A DNA stretch of 64,000 nucleotides from an uncultured Prochlorococcus sp. (GTDB taxonomy: Bacteria > Cyanobacteriota > Cyanobacteriia > PCC-6307 > Cyanobiaceae). The DNA is taken from assembly GCA_902600475.1 (NCBI GenBank), contig CACKJM010000006.1, positions 1-64,000 on the forward strand. The letters are read 5' to 3'. Position 1 is the stretch's first letter. Each line of letters begins with the position of its first letter. Shown here piece after piece: positions 50,011-59,089 of this stretch. A model generated the notes under the pieces. The model saw only the letters and a program-made list of their open reading frames with translations. It did not search any database and was not told where the DNA came from. The position numbers and the translations under genes were made by a program.

Positions 50011-51012
50011 ATGAATTCTATTATTCGTCCTAGAAGATTAAGAAGAACTGAGGCAATTAGAGAAATGGTAAGAGAAAACCATCTAAGGGCTTCGGATTTT
50101 ATATATCCATTATTTATTCATGAAAAAGATTTTAAAGAGGAAATTTCGGCAATGCCTGGAACTTATAGATGGGATATAAAAGGCTTAATCAAGGAAGTTA
50201 CCAGGGCATGGGAATTGGGAATAAGGTGTGTGGTCCTTTTCCCAAAAATTAACGATAGCTTGAAGACTGAAGATGGAGCAGAATGTTTTAATGAAGATGG
50301 TTTAATACCTAAAGCTATTCGAATATTAAAAAAAGAGATTCCTGAAATGGCAATAATGACAGATGTTGCCTTGGACCCATACTCTTGTGATGGTCATGAT
50401 GGATTAGTTGATCAAACTGGAAAAATATTGAATGACGAAACAATCGAAATTTTAAAAAAACAAGCTTTAACACAAGCAAGAGCTGGAGCAGATTTTATTG
50501 GCCCTAGTGACATGATGGATGGGAGAGTTGGAGCAATCAGAAATGCTCTTGATAGTCAAGGATTTAGTGATGTAGGTATTATCAGTTACACAGCAAAATA
50601 TTCATCTGCTTATTATGGTCCATTTAGAACTGCTTTAGATTCGGCTCCTAGAGAGAATAGTAAAAAAATAATTCCAGACAATAAGTCTACATATCAAATG
50701 GATCCTGCCAATTCAAAAGAGGCTTTAATTGAATATGCATTAGATCAGTACGAGGGAGCTGATATTTTGATGGTAAAACCAGGAATCTCATACTTGGATA
50801 TTGTTTATAGATTAAGCACTTTTTCAAATAAACCCATAGCTGCATATAACGTTAGTGGGGAGTATTCCATGGTAAAGTCTGCTGCTATGAAGAACTGGAT
50901 TAACGAAAAAGATATTGTATTAGAAACATTGCTTAGTTTTAAAAGAGCAGGAGCAAAATTAATACTAACTTATCATGCTTGTGATGCATCTCAATGGTTG
51001 CAGGATTCTTAA
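50011..51012 (+). CDS. hemB: Delta-aminolevulinic acid dehydratase (porphobilinogen synthase)
   Basis: Condenses two ALA molecules to porphobilinogen, shared by heme and chlorophyll synthesis. RPRRLRR, VLFPKI, TDVALDPYSCDGHDG (D119, D122, C126, D130), GADFIGPSDMMDGRVGAIR and VKPGISYLDIV are conserved. The metal region is the Asp-rich plant-like Mg type rather than the three-Cys zinc type, with one Cys at 126. Length 333. Leads a plus-strand run through a glyoxalase-fold gene, mutS2 and obgE. Confidence 0.97.
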   Translation: MNSIIRPRRLRRTEAIREMVRENHLRASDFIYPLFIHEKDFKEEISAMPGTYRWDIKGLIKEVTRAWELGIRCVVLFPKINDSLKTEDGAECFNEDGLIPKAIRILKKEIPEMAIMTDVALDPYSCDGHDGLVDQTGKILNDETIEILKKQALTQARAGADFIGPSDMMDGRVGAIRNALDSQGFSDVGIISYTAKYSSAYYGPFRTALDSAPRENSKKIIPDNKSTYQMDPANSKEALIEYALDQYEGADILMVKPGISYLDIVYRLSTFSNKPIAAYNVSGEYSMVKSAAMKNWINEKDIVLETLLSFKRAGAKLILTYHACDASQWLQDS

Positions 51013-51074
51013 AAACTCATTATTAGCAAAAATTTGGTTTATTCTTAGATAAGTAATAGATTAACTGCTTTGTT

Positions 51075-51461
51075 TTGAAGTTTTCACAAGGAGTAAATAG
51101 GATTGGTCACATTGCACTTAGAGTAGAGAATCTCGAAAGGGCGAAATCTTTTTATATTAAGCTGGGTATGAATTTAGTTTGGGATGATAAAGATTGGTCT
51201 TATTTAGAAGCTGGTAAAGGGAAAGATGGACTTGCGTTGCTAGGCCCTAGCTACAAAGATGCGGGACCTCACTTTGCTTTTCATTTTGAAAATAAAAAAG
51301 AAGTGGAAAATATTCAAAATGATTTAAAAAATTCTGGTGTAAAAGTTGGTCCTTTACATGAACATAGAGATGGAACAGCATCTTTTTATATGAAGGATAC
51401 TGAAGGAAACTGGCTCGAGATGCTTTATGTTCCTCCTGAAGGGATTAAATCAAATGTTTGA
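51075..51461 (+). CDS. Glyoxalase/VOC superfamily protein
   Basis: A vicinal-oxygen-chelate fold of 128 residues: GHIALRVENLERAKSFYIKLG, HFAFHFENK and DTEGNWLEMLY carry candidate metal ligands (His and Glu). Substrate cannot be told; lactoylglutathione lyase-like is the nearest guess. The TTG start (51075) lacks an upstream Shine-Dalgarno. Inside, AAGGAG at 51088-51093 precedes an in-frame ATT (51102) by 8 bases, a possible unusual start giving 119 residues. Follows hemB by 62 bases; mutS2 follows after 12. Confidence 0.82.
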   Translation: MKFSQGVNRIGHIALRVENLERAKSFYIKLGMNLVWDDKDWSYLEAGKGKDGLALLGPSYKDAGPHFAFHFENKKEVENIQNDLKNSGVKVGPLHEHRDGTASFYMKDTEGNWLEMLYVPPEGIKSNV

Positions 51462-51473
51462 TTCTTTTTTTGT

Positions 51474-53885
51474 ATGCAAGAGAAAAGTTATTCTAAAAAA
51501 TTATATTCAAATAACGCCTTAGAAAAAGAATCTATAAGCCTTTTAGAGTGGGATTTATTAAAAACGCACTTATCTTCATTCGCCTCAACGGAAATGGGTA
51601 AACGAGCAATTTTAAGTTTTAGTATTCCTTCAGAATACGAAGCATCTAAAAGACTTTTGAATGAAACTGTTGAAATAAATGAGCTAGAAAATAAATTAGA
51701 TAAATCAATTAGTTTTTCTGGTGTTTTTGATATTAGTAGAAATATTGAAATTTGTTCCAAGGGAGGTGTAATTTCATCTTCTGAATTTTTAGAAATAGCG
51801 AAAACAATTGCTGCAGCAAGAAATTTAAAAAAAATCTTATTAGATTTTGAACAAAGGCCTTATATTTCATCATTTACAAAAAATTTAATTGACCATCAGA
51901 ATATCGAAACGATTTTTAAAAAAGGCATTGAATCTAATGGAAGGATTTCAGACAATGCAAGTAATGAACTATCTATTCTTAGAAAAGAATTATTATCTAA
52001 GAAACTTGAAAGAAAAATATTAGTCGAGAAATTTATTCAAAAGAATTTAGCTTATTTGCAAGATACAACTATTGGAGATCGATATGGTAGGCCTGTTTTA
52101 GCAGTGAAAGTTAATTATGTAGATAAATTTAAAGGCATTATTCATGACTCTTCATCTTCAGGAAATACAGTATATATTGAGCCTGATAGTATAGTAACTA
52201 AAGGTAATAAGATTGCTTCTTTAGAGGCTAGGATTACAGCAGAAGAATTTAAATTACTTAAGAAATGGTCCCAAGTTGTTAATGATAATTCAGAAAATCT
52301 TATTGAAATGGCATCCATTTTATTAAGATTAGAAAATGCTCTAACTCGTTCAAGATATTCGAAATGGATTGGAGGCAAAACTCCTAAATTTGAGAAAAAT
52401 CCTATTATTTCTTTAATTGGTTTTTCTCATCCCTTATTGATTTGGGAACATAAGAAAAAAGGATCTCCTCCCCCAGTGGCTGTCGATTTTCATATAAATA
52501 GAAATATTAAGGTTGTGGCTATTACAGGTCCAAATACTGGAGGTAAAACGGCAGCTTTAAAAGGTTTGGGTTTGTCTTTACTTATGGCTAGAGCAGGATT
52601 ATTGATACCCTCAACTAATAATCCTATTATCCCTTTTTGTCCAAATATATATGTGGATATAGGTGATAATCAATCATTAGAAGAAAATTTATCTACCTTC
52701 AGTGGGCATATATCCCGCATAAAAGAGATTTTAGATTCACTTGATAATAGGAAAGGATTATCAGTTGTTTTGTTAGATGAGATTGGATCAGGTACAAATC
52801 CTCTTGAAGGAAGTGCTCTTGCGATGGCTTTATTAAAAGAATTTGCGAATAAATCTGATATCACTTTAGCAACTACACATTACGATGATATTAAGGCTTT
52901 AAAATACAATGACTCCAGATTTGAAAACGTATCTGTTGCCTTTGATGAGGATTCTTTGAAGCCAAAATATATACTCAACTGGGGAATTCCTGGGAGAAGT
53001 AATGCTTTATCAATCTCAAAGAGAATTGGTCTCCATGAAAATATACTAAATGAAGCTGCAAATTATTTAAAGCCAAAAGAAGTCGAAAATATTAATAATA
53101 TTATTAAAGGACTTGAGGAAGAGAGGATTAAACAACAAAATTCTGCAGAAGCAGCTGCTGAATTGATTGCAAGGACTGAAATATTACATGATGAACTGAA
53201 GAGAAATTATGAATATCAAAAAATAAATGCTGAAAAAATCCAGGAACTTGAAAGGTCTAAATTATCAAAGCATATTGTATCCGCAAAAAAGGAGGTAATA
53301 GATTTGATTAAAAAATTAAGAGATAAAAATGTTAATGGAGAGGACACGAGAATTATTGGAAAAAGATTAAAGGAAATTGAGACGGAACATTTAACCCAAA
53401 AAAAATTTGAAAATCCAATATCATGGAATCCTCAGGTAGGCGATTTTGTAAAAATTAAAAGTCTAAATAGTACGGGACAAATTGTAGATTTAGATAAAAA
53501 AGGTGGTTTTTACGAAGTTAAATGTGGTTCATTCAGAAGCACATTATCTGTAAATGACTTTGAAGGCATTAATGGGGAAAAGCCTAATTTCAAAAGGTCA
53601 AAAATTGAGATCAAGTCTAAAGGTGAAGATTTTTCTTTTTCTAAAATTAGAACGAGTAAAAATACAATTGACGTAAGAGGGCTAAGAGTCCATGAAGCTG
53701 AAATAATTATTGAGGAGAAAATTAGAAAATTTCATGGACCGTTATGGATTGTTCATGGAATTGGAACCGGGAAATTAAAAAAAGGACTAAGAAATTGGTT
53801 ATCAGGGTTGAATTATGTTGATAAGATTGAAGATGCTGCCAGCAACGAAGGTGGACCTGGTTGCAGTATTGCGTGGATAAAATAA
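51474..53885 (+). CDS. mutS2: Endonuclease MutS2
   Basis: 803 residues: a MutS core with ABC-type ATPase (Walker A TGPNTGGKTAALKG, VLLDEIGSGTNPLEG, THYDDIKALKY), a long coiled coil, a KOW-like segment, and a C-terminal Smr domain with DVRGLRVHEAE and VHGIGTGKLKKGLR. It lacks the mismatch-binding N-terminal domain, as MutS2 does. Family roles include suppressing recombination and rescuing collided ribosomes. The DxR and HGxGxG residues of Smr are kept, so nuclease or RNA-binding activity is plausible. Confidence 0.96.
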   Translation: MQEKSYSKKLYSNNALEKESISLLEWDLLKTHLSSFASTEMGKRAILSFSIPSEYEASKRLLNETVEINELENKLDKSISFSGVFDISRNIEICSKGGVISSSEFLEIAKTIAAARNLKKILLDFEQRPYISSFTKNLIDHQNIETIFKKGIESNGRISDNASNELSILRKELLSKKLERKILVEKFIQKNLAYLQDTTIGDRYGRPVLAVKVNYVDKFKGIIHDSSSSGNTVYIEPDSIVTKGNKIASLEARITAEEFKLLKKWSQVVNDNSENLIEMASILLRLENALTRSRYSKWIGGKTPKFEKNPIISLIGFSHPLLIWEHKKKGSPPPVAVDFHINRNIKVVAITGPNTGGKTAALKGLGLSLLMARAGLLIPSTNNPIIPFCPNIYVDIGDNQSLEENLSTFSGHISRIKEILDSLDNRKGLSVVLLDEIGSGTNPLEGSALAMALLKEFANKSDITLATTHYDDIKALKYNDSRFENVSVAFDEDSLKPKYILNWGIPGRSNALSISKRIGLHENILNEAANYLKPKEVENINNIIKGLEEERIKQQNSAEAAAELIARTEILHDELKRNYEYQKINAEKIQELERSKLSKHIVSAKKEVIDLIKKLRDKNVNGEDTRIIGKRLKEIETEHLTQKKFENPISWNPQVGDFVKIKSLNSTGQIVDLDKKGGFYEVKCGSFRSTLSVNDFEGINGEKPNFKRSKIEIKSKGEDFSFSKIRTSKNTIDVRGLRVHEAEIIIEEKIRKFHGPLWIVHGIGTGKLKKGLRNWLSGLNYVDKIEDAASNEGGPGCSIAWIK

Positions 53886-53925
53886 AATTTAAAATACTTA
53901 GAAAACAATTTTATAAGTTTATTAA

Positions 53926-54909
53926 GTGCAATTTATTGATCAAGCAAAAATTATTCTTAAAGCTGGAAAAGGTGGAAACGGAATAGTTTCATTTAGAAGA
54001 GAAAAATTCGTTCCTGCTGGAGGACCGTCGGGGGGAAATGGTGGCAGAGGAGGTTCAATAATTTTGATGGCTGACAATAATCTCCAAACATTATTAGATT
54101 TCAAATTCAAACGTGAAATAATTGCTGAAGATGGAAGTAAAGGAGGTCCTAATAAGAGATCGGGTGCTTCAGGTGAGGATACAATCCTTAAAGTTCCCTG
54201 TGGAACAGAAATAAGGGATATTAAAACCGGCATTATTTTAGGTGACTTAACTAGTGACAAGCAGAGTTTAATTATTGCTATTGGAGGAAGAGGTGGGCAT
54301 GGTAATGCTTACTATTTAAGTAATCAAAATAGAGCCCCAGAATCATTCACTGAAGGTAAAGATGGTGAGATATGGGATATTCAATTAGAACTGAAACTCC
54401 TTGCAGAGGTTGGTATTATTGGTCTTCCAAATGCCGGGAAAAGCACTTTAATTTCTGTTCTATCATCAGCTCGTCCAAAAATCGCAAACTATCCTTTCAC
54501 TACTTTAATTCCTAACTTAGGTGTTGTAAGAAAACTAGATGGGAATGGTTGCCTTTTTGCTGATATCCCTGGATTAATTTCAGGTGCAGCTGATGGAGTA
54601 GGTTTAGGTCATGATTTTTTAAGGCATATCCAAAGAACTAAGATACTTGTACATTTAATTGATTCAATTGCAGAAAATCCCATACATGATTTTGAGATAA
54701 TTGAGCAGGAATTAAAAAAATATGGGAAAGGTCTTTTAGATAAAGAGAGAATAATAGTTTTAAATAAAATGGAGCTGGTAGATCATGATTATTTGAAAAT
54801 AATCATAAAAAAGTTGGAAGATTTATCTAAAAAGAAAGTTTTAGTTATTTCTTCATCTTTAAAAAAAGGTTTATCCTCACTGCTTTCTGAAGTTTGGAAA
54901 AGGATCTAA
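53926..54909 (+). CDS. obgE: GTPase Obg/CgtA
   Basis: Ribosome-assembly and stress GTPase. The glycine-rich N-terminal Obg domain ([20 protein letters not shown] onward, about 14-155) is followed by a G domain with G1 GLPNAGKST (166-174), DIPGLISGA and NKME. At 327 residues it lacks the long C-terminal acidic or OCT extension, as usual in cyanobacteria. Start GTG at 53926. Placed 40 bases after mutS2. Confidence 0.97.
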   Translation: MQFIDQAKIILKAGKGGNGIVSFRREKFVPAGGPSGGNGGRGGSIILMADNNLQTLLDFKFKREIIAEDGSKGGPNKRSGASGEDTILKVPCGTEIRDIKTGIILGDLTSDKQSLIIAIGGRGGHGNAYYLSNQNRAPESFTEGKDGEIWDIQLELKLLAEVGIIGLPNAGKSTLISVLSSARPKIANYPFTTLIPNLGVVRKLDGNGCLFADIPGLISGAADGVGLGHDFLRHIQRTKILVHLIDSIAENPIHDFEIIEQELKKYGKGLLDKERIIVLNKMELVDHDYLKIIIKKLEDLSKKKVLVISSSLKKGLSSLLSEVWKRI

Positions 54910-54994
54910 CTTAAATTTAAAATTTTTTTGTTAAAAATATACTTGATTTAATAATCAAAATTAGCCATAAATAAGTTACTGCTTTAAATACAAC

Positions 54995-55177
54995 ATGAAT
55001 TTCTATAGTTGCTTTGATCAACAAGGAAAAATAATAGCTAGATGTCAAACCATTCAAGATATTGAGGTTCTTAAGAAAATGGGAAGACCAATTGTTGAAG
55101 TCAAGGAAATGAAAAATGAGGAGTCTGTTGTATGTTCGCTGACAGGAAGTCCATCCGACTTTAATAGAGATTACTAA
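54995..55177 (+). CDS. Small hypothetical protein
   Basis: 60 residues, soluble, two short beta-like segments and one helix: FYSCFDQQGKIIARCQTIQD, then EVLKKMGRPIVEVKEM. No membrane segment, and three cysteines (C6, C17, C47). No known domain recognised. It has its own spacing from obgE (85 bases) and is followed by a clear bidirectional terminator, which supports it as a real transcribed gene. Confidence 0.6.
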   Translation: MNFYSCFDQQGKIIARCQTIQDIEVLKKMGRPIVEVKEMKNEESVVCSLTGSPSDFNRDY

Positions 55178-55191
55178 GAGAATTAACAAAT

Positions 55192-55221
55192 AAAAAAAAG
55201 GGCTTTTAGAGCCCTTTTTTT
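55192..55221. terminator. Bidirectional Rho-independent terminator
   Basis: GGGCT (55200-55204), a 5-base loop and AGCCC (55210-55214) are flanked by an A-run before and a T-run after, so the hairpin can stop transcription in both directions. It separates the convergent 60-residue hypothetical and the CP12 gene. Confidence 0.88.
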
Positions 55222-55245
55222 ATGGATAATTTATCAAAAGAAGAC

Positions 55246-55464
55246 TTAATCATCGTAAACAAGACATTCTGGTTCATCCGGGTTTGCATCACAGAATAGT
55301 TCCAAGGCATTTGGGTCATGCTTATCATCTGGATGATGATCCTTATATTCTTCAAGTCCTTTTAGCTCTTCAGTTAAATGTCTGACCTTTGGAAGATTGC
55401 CCTCTGCTTTTGCAGATTCGATTTCCGATTGATCTTTTTGGATGTGTTCGTCAATGGATTTCAT
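55246..55464 (-). CDS. CP12-type Calvin-cycle regulatory protein
   Basis: 72 residues, acidic and probably disordered. The C-terminal ELFCDANPDEPECLVYDD carries the CP12 cysteine pair C58/C67 and the GAPDH-binding tail. CP12 bridges GAPDH and phosphoribulokinase in the dark when oxidised. The N-terminal cysteine pair and a clear AWD_VEEL core are missing, so this is a truncated or variant class. Stands alone between a terminator and GST. Confidence 0.88.
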   Translation of the reverse strand: MKSIDEHIQKDQSEIESAKAEGNLPKVRHLTEELKGLEEYKDHHPDDKHDPNALELFCDANPDEPECLVYDD

Positions 55465-55592
55465 TTTAAGCTTTTCGTACTTTAGTAGACATACATAACA
55501 TAGTTAATTTCTAATGAAATTGCATTATCTATAAACTAAATAAGTGTTCATTACAACATCATTTTTTTTTTCCGAAATTCTGTTAAGTATTT

Positions 55593-56537
55593 TTATGACT
55601 CTAATCTCATTATTTCCTCTAGCGATGGCATTACTGGGATTACTTGATTTGGGTTTAAAGGGAATAAAGCTTTGTAGTAATCTTTTTTCCATTCATTTCC
55701 AAAACAAGTCTTACTAACATTAGATAATTTAAAAAAATTTAATCTCCATTCAATAATTTTTTCGAAACTTGATAGTTCTTTTTCAGTACATTTGAAAAGT
55801 TTGCTATATATCAATTCCCATCTTATAAGCGTTGGAAAAAGGTAAATATCTGCGTAGGTTAACTCTTCGCCAAATATCCAGTCCCCCCTGTTTTTCTGTA
55901 GTAAATTTTCAACTTCGTTTATAGCTGCGAAAAGATTTTTACTTGCTTTTTCGTAAGCTGACTGGTTTCTGGCGAAACCACATTTATATACTCCATCATT
56001 AATGCTGTTATTAATTAAATCTAAAAAATTTTTATTACAGTCTTTAATAGTTAAAATCTGATATTTTGATTTAATTGTTATCGAATTGAGTAGCCTTATA
56101 ATCTGTGAACTTTCATTAGACAGAATATTTATTTCATCTTTTACAAAGCTAATTAAAAGAGGTAATGTCGCTCTAAAAAAAATCTTTTTATTAGCTTTTT
56201 TGTAAAGATCTGATAGACTAATACATTCCTTAATCTTTGTATTGAAAATCCATTCGCCATGCTCAACATCTGCTTTTAAAAAAATAACTTTAACTTTTTT
56301 AGATAGATGTTTTATTTCGTGGACGAGTAAAGTTCTTTGACACCATGGACAAGAATTCCCTACCAATAAATAAATTTGTCCACTCTCATTATTAATATCG
56401 TATTCACTATCAATTGTTATACCTTTAGGCCTTTTATAATTACCATGTAAATCTGATGGCGCGAAGCCATTCATTAATTGGGTCCAAAACCAAAACCAGA
56501 ATTTTCTGGAGGCCTTTATAAGGTATTTATTTTGCAT
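55593..56537 (-). CDS. Glutathione S-transferase family protein (omega or ECM4-like)
   Basis: 314 residues with an N-terminal thioredoxin-fold GSH-binding domain and a helical C-terminal domain. C63-P-W-C66 in VGNSCPWCQRTL suggests a cysteine-type GST, as in omega or GS-hydroquinone reductases, rather than a Ser/Tyr type. The C-terminal part has DWIFGEELTYADIYLFPTL, the usual helix. Substrate unknown. Divergent from the aspartoacylase gene with 23 bases between. Confidence 0.86.
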   Translation of the reverse strand: MQNKYLIKASRKFWFWFWTQLMNGFAPSDLHGNYKRPKGITIDSEYDINNESGQIYLLVGNSCPWCQRTLLVHEIKHLSKKVKVIFLKADVEHGEWIFNTKIKECISLSDLYKKANKKIFFRATLPLLISFVKDEINILSNESSQIIRLLNSITIKSKYQILTIKDCNKNFLDLINNSINDGVYKCGFARNQSAYEKASKNLFAAINEVENLLQKNRGDWIFGEELTYADIYLFPTLIRWELIYSKLFKCTEKELSSFEKIIEWRLNFFKLSNVSKTCFGNEWKKDYYKALFPLNPNQVIPVMPSLEEIMRLES

Positions 56538-56560
56538 AAAATTTTATTTTTTAAGAAAAA

Positions 56561-57466
56561 ATGACTGTTCAAAGAATACTTATCGTTTCAGGCACCCATG
56601 GAAATGAAATTAATCCTGTGTGGGCGGTAAAGCAATTTAATAGAAGGGAAAATAGGCTAAATTATGGTATTGAGTATGAGTACATCATAGGTAATCCTGT
56701 TGCCTATGAAAAAGGGTGCAGATATGTAGATGTAGATTTAAATAGATCTTTTAAAGAAAGTAAAAATTTTAATCAACATAAGAATAGCTTTTATGAGAAT
56801 AATAGAGCTAATTTTTTAGTAGATGAATTTGGAATTAACGGATCTAAACCCTGTCAAATTGCAATTGATTTGCATACTACAACTGCCAATATGGGAACAA
56901 GCATTGTTTTGTATGGGAGGAGATTCAAAGATTTTTGTTTAGCTGCATTACTGCAGAACAAATTTGGATTGCCTATTTATTTGCATGAAAAAGATAAAGT
57001 CCAAACAGGCTTTCTTGTAGAAGCTTGGCCATGTGGTTTAGTTATTGAAATAGGAGCTGTCGCACAAAATTTTTATGATCCAAACATCGTGAACAGATTC
57101 TCTCTAATAATTAGCTCCCTAAGGGAAGAGATAGATAAATTAAAAAATAACCTTATAGAACTTCCAAAGGAATTGGTTGTTCATGTTCATCAAGGGAGTA
57201 TAGATTATCCAAGAGATGAAAAAGGAAATATTGATGGCTTAATTCATCCTGAAAGAATAAACCAAGATTGGAAAATGATTAAAAAAGGAGATCCATTATT
57301 TCTTGATAGCCAAGGGATTATTCATAAATATGATGGAGATCAGTTTGTTTGGCCGGTTTTTATTGGCGAAGTTGCTTATAAAGAAAAAAAAATTGCGATG
57401 AGCTTTACTAAGAAAGAAGTTATTTGTTACAACAATCAATGGATTCATGAATTTCAAAGCTTTTAA
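56561..57466 (+). CDS. Aspartoacylase-like zinc amidohydrolase
   Basis: 301 residues, AspA/AstE-type M14-like fold. Zinc ligands are suggested by SGTHGNE (H13, E16) and by DLHTTTANMG; DLNRSF supplies the conserved Arg. In animals aspartoacylase deacetylates N-acetylaspartate; the cyanobacterial substrate is not known. Full length. It ends 432 bases before psbA and is followed by an AT-only inverted repeat at 57497-57521 that may help end transcription. Confidence 0.86.
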   Translation: MTVQRILIVSGTHGNEINPVWAVKQFNRRENRLNYGIEYEYIIGNPVAYEKGCRYVDVDLNRSFKESKNFNQHKNSFYENNRANFLVDEFGINGSKPCQIAIDLHTTTANMGTSIVLYGRRFKDFCLAALLQNKFGLPIYLHEKDKVQTGFLVEAWPCGLVIEIGAVAQNFYDPNIVNRFSLIISSLREEIDKLKNNLIELPKELVVHVHQGSIDYPRDEKGNIDGLIHPERINQDWKMIKKGDPLFLDSQGIIHKYDGDQFVWPVFIGEVAYKEKKIAMSFTKKEVICYNNQWIHEFQSF

Positions 57467-57898
57467 ATTAAGAAACTAGAACAATAAACTACTTTTATTA
57501 AATAAGGATCTTTTATTTAATATATAAGTTTATTTAATATTTAATACTTTTTAATTTTTCCCCCCAACTTTAATCTTATTAAACTTAAATCCTTTCGCTC
57601 CAATAAATAACAGCTCCAAAACCCTCTAATTGCAGTCTTCTAAACCTAGCTTCTTTTAAGGAAACCACCTCTTTCGATCTTTTTCCGTTAAGAAGCCATT
57701 CGATTATTACCAAGTTAAATCACCAATAACAAAGAAAATATTAAGACACGAAGTCTCTTTTCTTATATTTCGCAAAAATAACTTTACCTATAGAAAAATA
57801 ATTTACACATTTTTAGCGATTTTGGTCTAAAATCTTGGAGCGGGATATTTTTCCGTTTTATTTACACGTCTCATTTCAGAGACATACTTTACGAACTC
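57467..57898. other. Intergenic region upstream of psbA, no gene seen
   Basis: 432 bases, the longest gap in the window. It contains the inverted repeat ATTAAATAA-ggatctt-TTATTTAAT (57497-57521) near the end of the aspartoacylase gene, a pyrimidine-rich middle (about 57555-57700), then the psbA promoter and leader. No ATG-started frame longer than about 15 codons was seen on either strand, and no tRNA. A small RNA or antisense transcript cannot be excluded. Confidence 0.7.
57802..57883 (+). promoter_or_regulatory. psbA promoter and leader hairpin
   Basis: TTTACA (57802-57807) and TCTAAA (57826-57831) are spaced by 18 bases and make a plausible -35/-10 pair. TTTACA is followed 10 bases on by TTTAGC, so the pair resembles a degraded HLR1 site bound by RpaB. 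A second TTTACA is at 57861. GTCTC (57868-57872) and GAGAC (57879-57883) form a short stem with a 6-base loop 15 bases before the psbA ATG. These are seen directly; the regulatory meaning is inferred. Confidence 0.5.
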
Positions 57899-58981
57899 AT
57901 GACAACTATTCAGCAGCAGCGTTCTTCGCTGTTAAAAGGTTGGCCACAGTTTTGTGAGTGGGTAACATCAACTAACAACAGAATTTATGTTGGTTGGTTC
58001 GGCGTCTTAATGATTCCATGCCTTCTTACAGCAGCGGCTTGCTTCATCGTTGCATTCATCGCAGCACCACCAGTAGACATCGACGGAATTAGAGAGCCAG
58101 TTGCTGGTTCATTCCTATACGGAAACAACATCATCTCAGGTGCAGTTGTTCCTTCATCTAACGCTATTGGTCTACACTTCTACCCAATTTGGGAAGCAGC
58201 TACTGTAGATGAGTGGTTATACAACGGTGGTCCTTACCAGCTTGTAATTTTCCACTTCTTAATTGGTATCTCAGCATACATGGGAAGACAGTGGGAGCTT
58301 TCATACCGTTTAGGTATGCGTCCTTGGATCTGTGTTGCATACTCTGCACCAGTTTCAGCAGCTTTCGCAGTATTTCTTGTATACCCATTCGGTCAAGGTT
58401 CATTCTCTGACGGAATGCCTCTAGGTATCTCTGGAACATTCAACTTCATGTTTGTTTTCCAGGCAGAGCACAACATTCTTATGCACCCATTCCATATGGC
58501 TGGTGTTGCTGGTATGTTCGGAGGATCTTTATTCTCAGCTATGCACGGTTCACTTGTTACTTCATCTCTAATCAGAGAAACAACTGAGACAGAGTCTCAG
58601 AACTATGGTTACAAGTTCGGACAAGAAGAAGAAACATACAACATCGTTGCAGCTCATGGCTACTTCGGTCGTTTGATCTTCCAATATGCTTCATTCAACA
58701 ACAGCAGAAGTCTTCACTTCTTCCTAGCTGTATTCCCAGTTGTTTGTGTATGGTTAACTTCAATGGGTATCTGCACAATGGCATTCAACCTTAACGGTTT
58801 CAACTTCAACCAGTCAGTTGTTGATGCAAACGGTAAGATTGTTCCTACATGGGGTGACGTTCTTAACAGAGCAAACCTAGGTATGGAAGTAATGCACGAG
58901 CGTAACGCTCACAACTTCCCACTTGATCTAGCAGCAGCTGAGTCTACAACAGTAGCTCTTTCAGCTCCAGCTATCGGTTAA
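57899..58981 (+). CDS. psbA: Photosystem II reaction-centre protein D1
   Basis: 360-residue D1 with five transmembrane helices. Key residues, numbered in this protein (one above the classical numbering): Y162, D171, E190, H191, H199, H216, H273, H333, E334, H338, D343. Processing would occur after A345. Residue 131 (classical 130) is Gln, the D1:1 type. Codon choice is markedly richer in C-ending codons (TTC, AAC, TAC) than neighbours, as expected for very high expression. It is the only psbA seen here. Ends with a strong terminator. Confidence 0.99.
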   Translation: MTTIQQQRSSLLKGWPQFCEWVTSTNNRIYVGWFGVLMIPCLLTAAACFIVAFIAAPPVDIDGIREPVAGSFLYGNNIISGAVVPSSNAIGLHFYPIWEAATVDEWLYNGGPYQLVIFHFLIGISAYMGRQWELSYRLGMRPWICVAYSAPVSAAFAVFLVYPFGQGSFSDGMPLGISGTFNFMFVFQAEHNILMHPFHMAGVAGMFGGSLFSAMHGSLVTSSLIRETTETESQNYGYKFGQEEETYNIVAAHGYFGRLIFQYASFNNSRSLHFFLAVFPVVCVWLTSMGICTMAFNLNGFNFNQSVVDANGKIVPTWGDVLNRANLGMEVMHERNAHNFPLDLAAAESTTVALSAPAIG

Positions 58982-59002
58982 GCTTAAAGTTCTTAAATTA
59001 AC

Positions 59003-59029
59003 AAGCCTCCTTTTAGGGGGCTTTTTTTT
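59003..59029 (+). terminator. Rho-independent terminator after psbA
   Basis: AGCCTCC and GGGGGCT pair around a TTTTA loop (with one G-T pair) and are followed by eight T residues. It begins 22 bases past the psbA stop. Confidence 0.92.
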
Positions 59030-59057
59030 GTTTAATTTTCAATTGGTTTCATATAAT
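59028..59057 (+). promoter_or_regulatory. Probable aroC promoter
   Basis: TTGTTT (59028-59033) and a perfect TATAAT (59052-59057) are spaced by 18 bases, just after the psbA terminator and 33 bases before the aroC ATG. Confidence 0.5.
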
Positions 59058-59089
59058 GTTTATATATAGATAAAACATTTTATATTTCT

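Noticed and set aside
53940..54260. 106-residue minus-strand frame within obgE
   Set aside because: Pro/Ser/Leu-rich shadow of the Gly-rich Obg domain.
57467..57800. A small protein gene in the long gap before psbA
   Set aside because: No ATG-started frame longer than about 15 codons in either direction.
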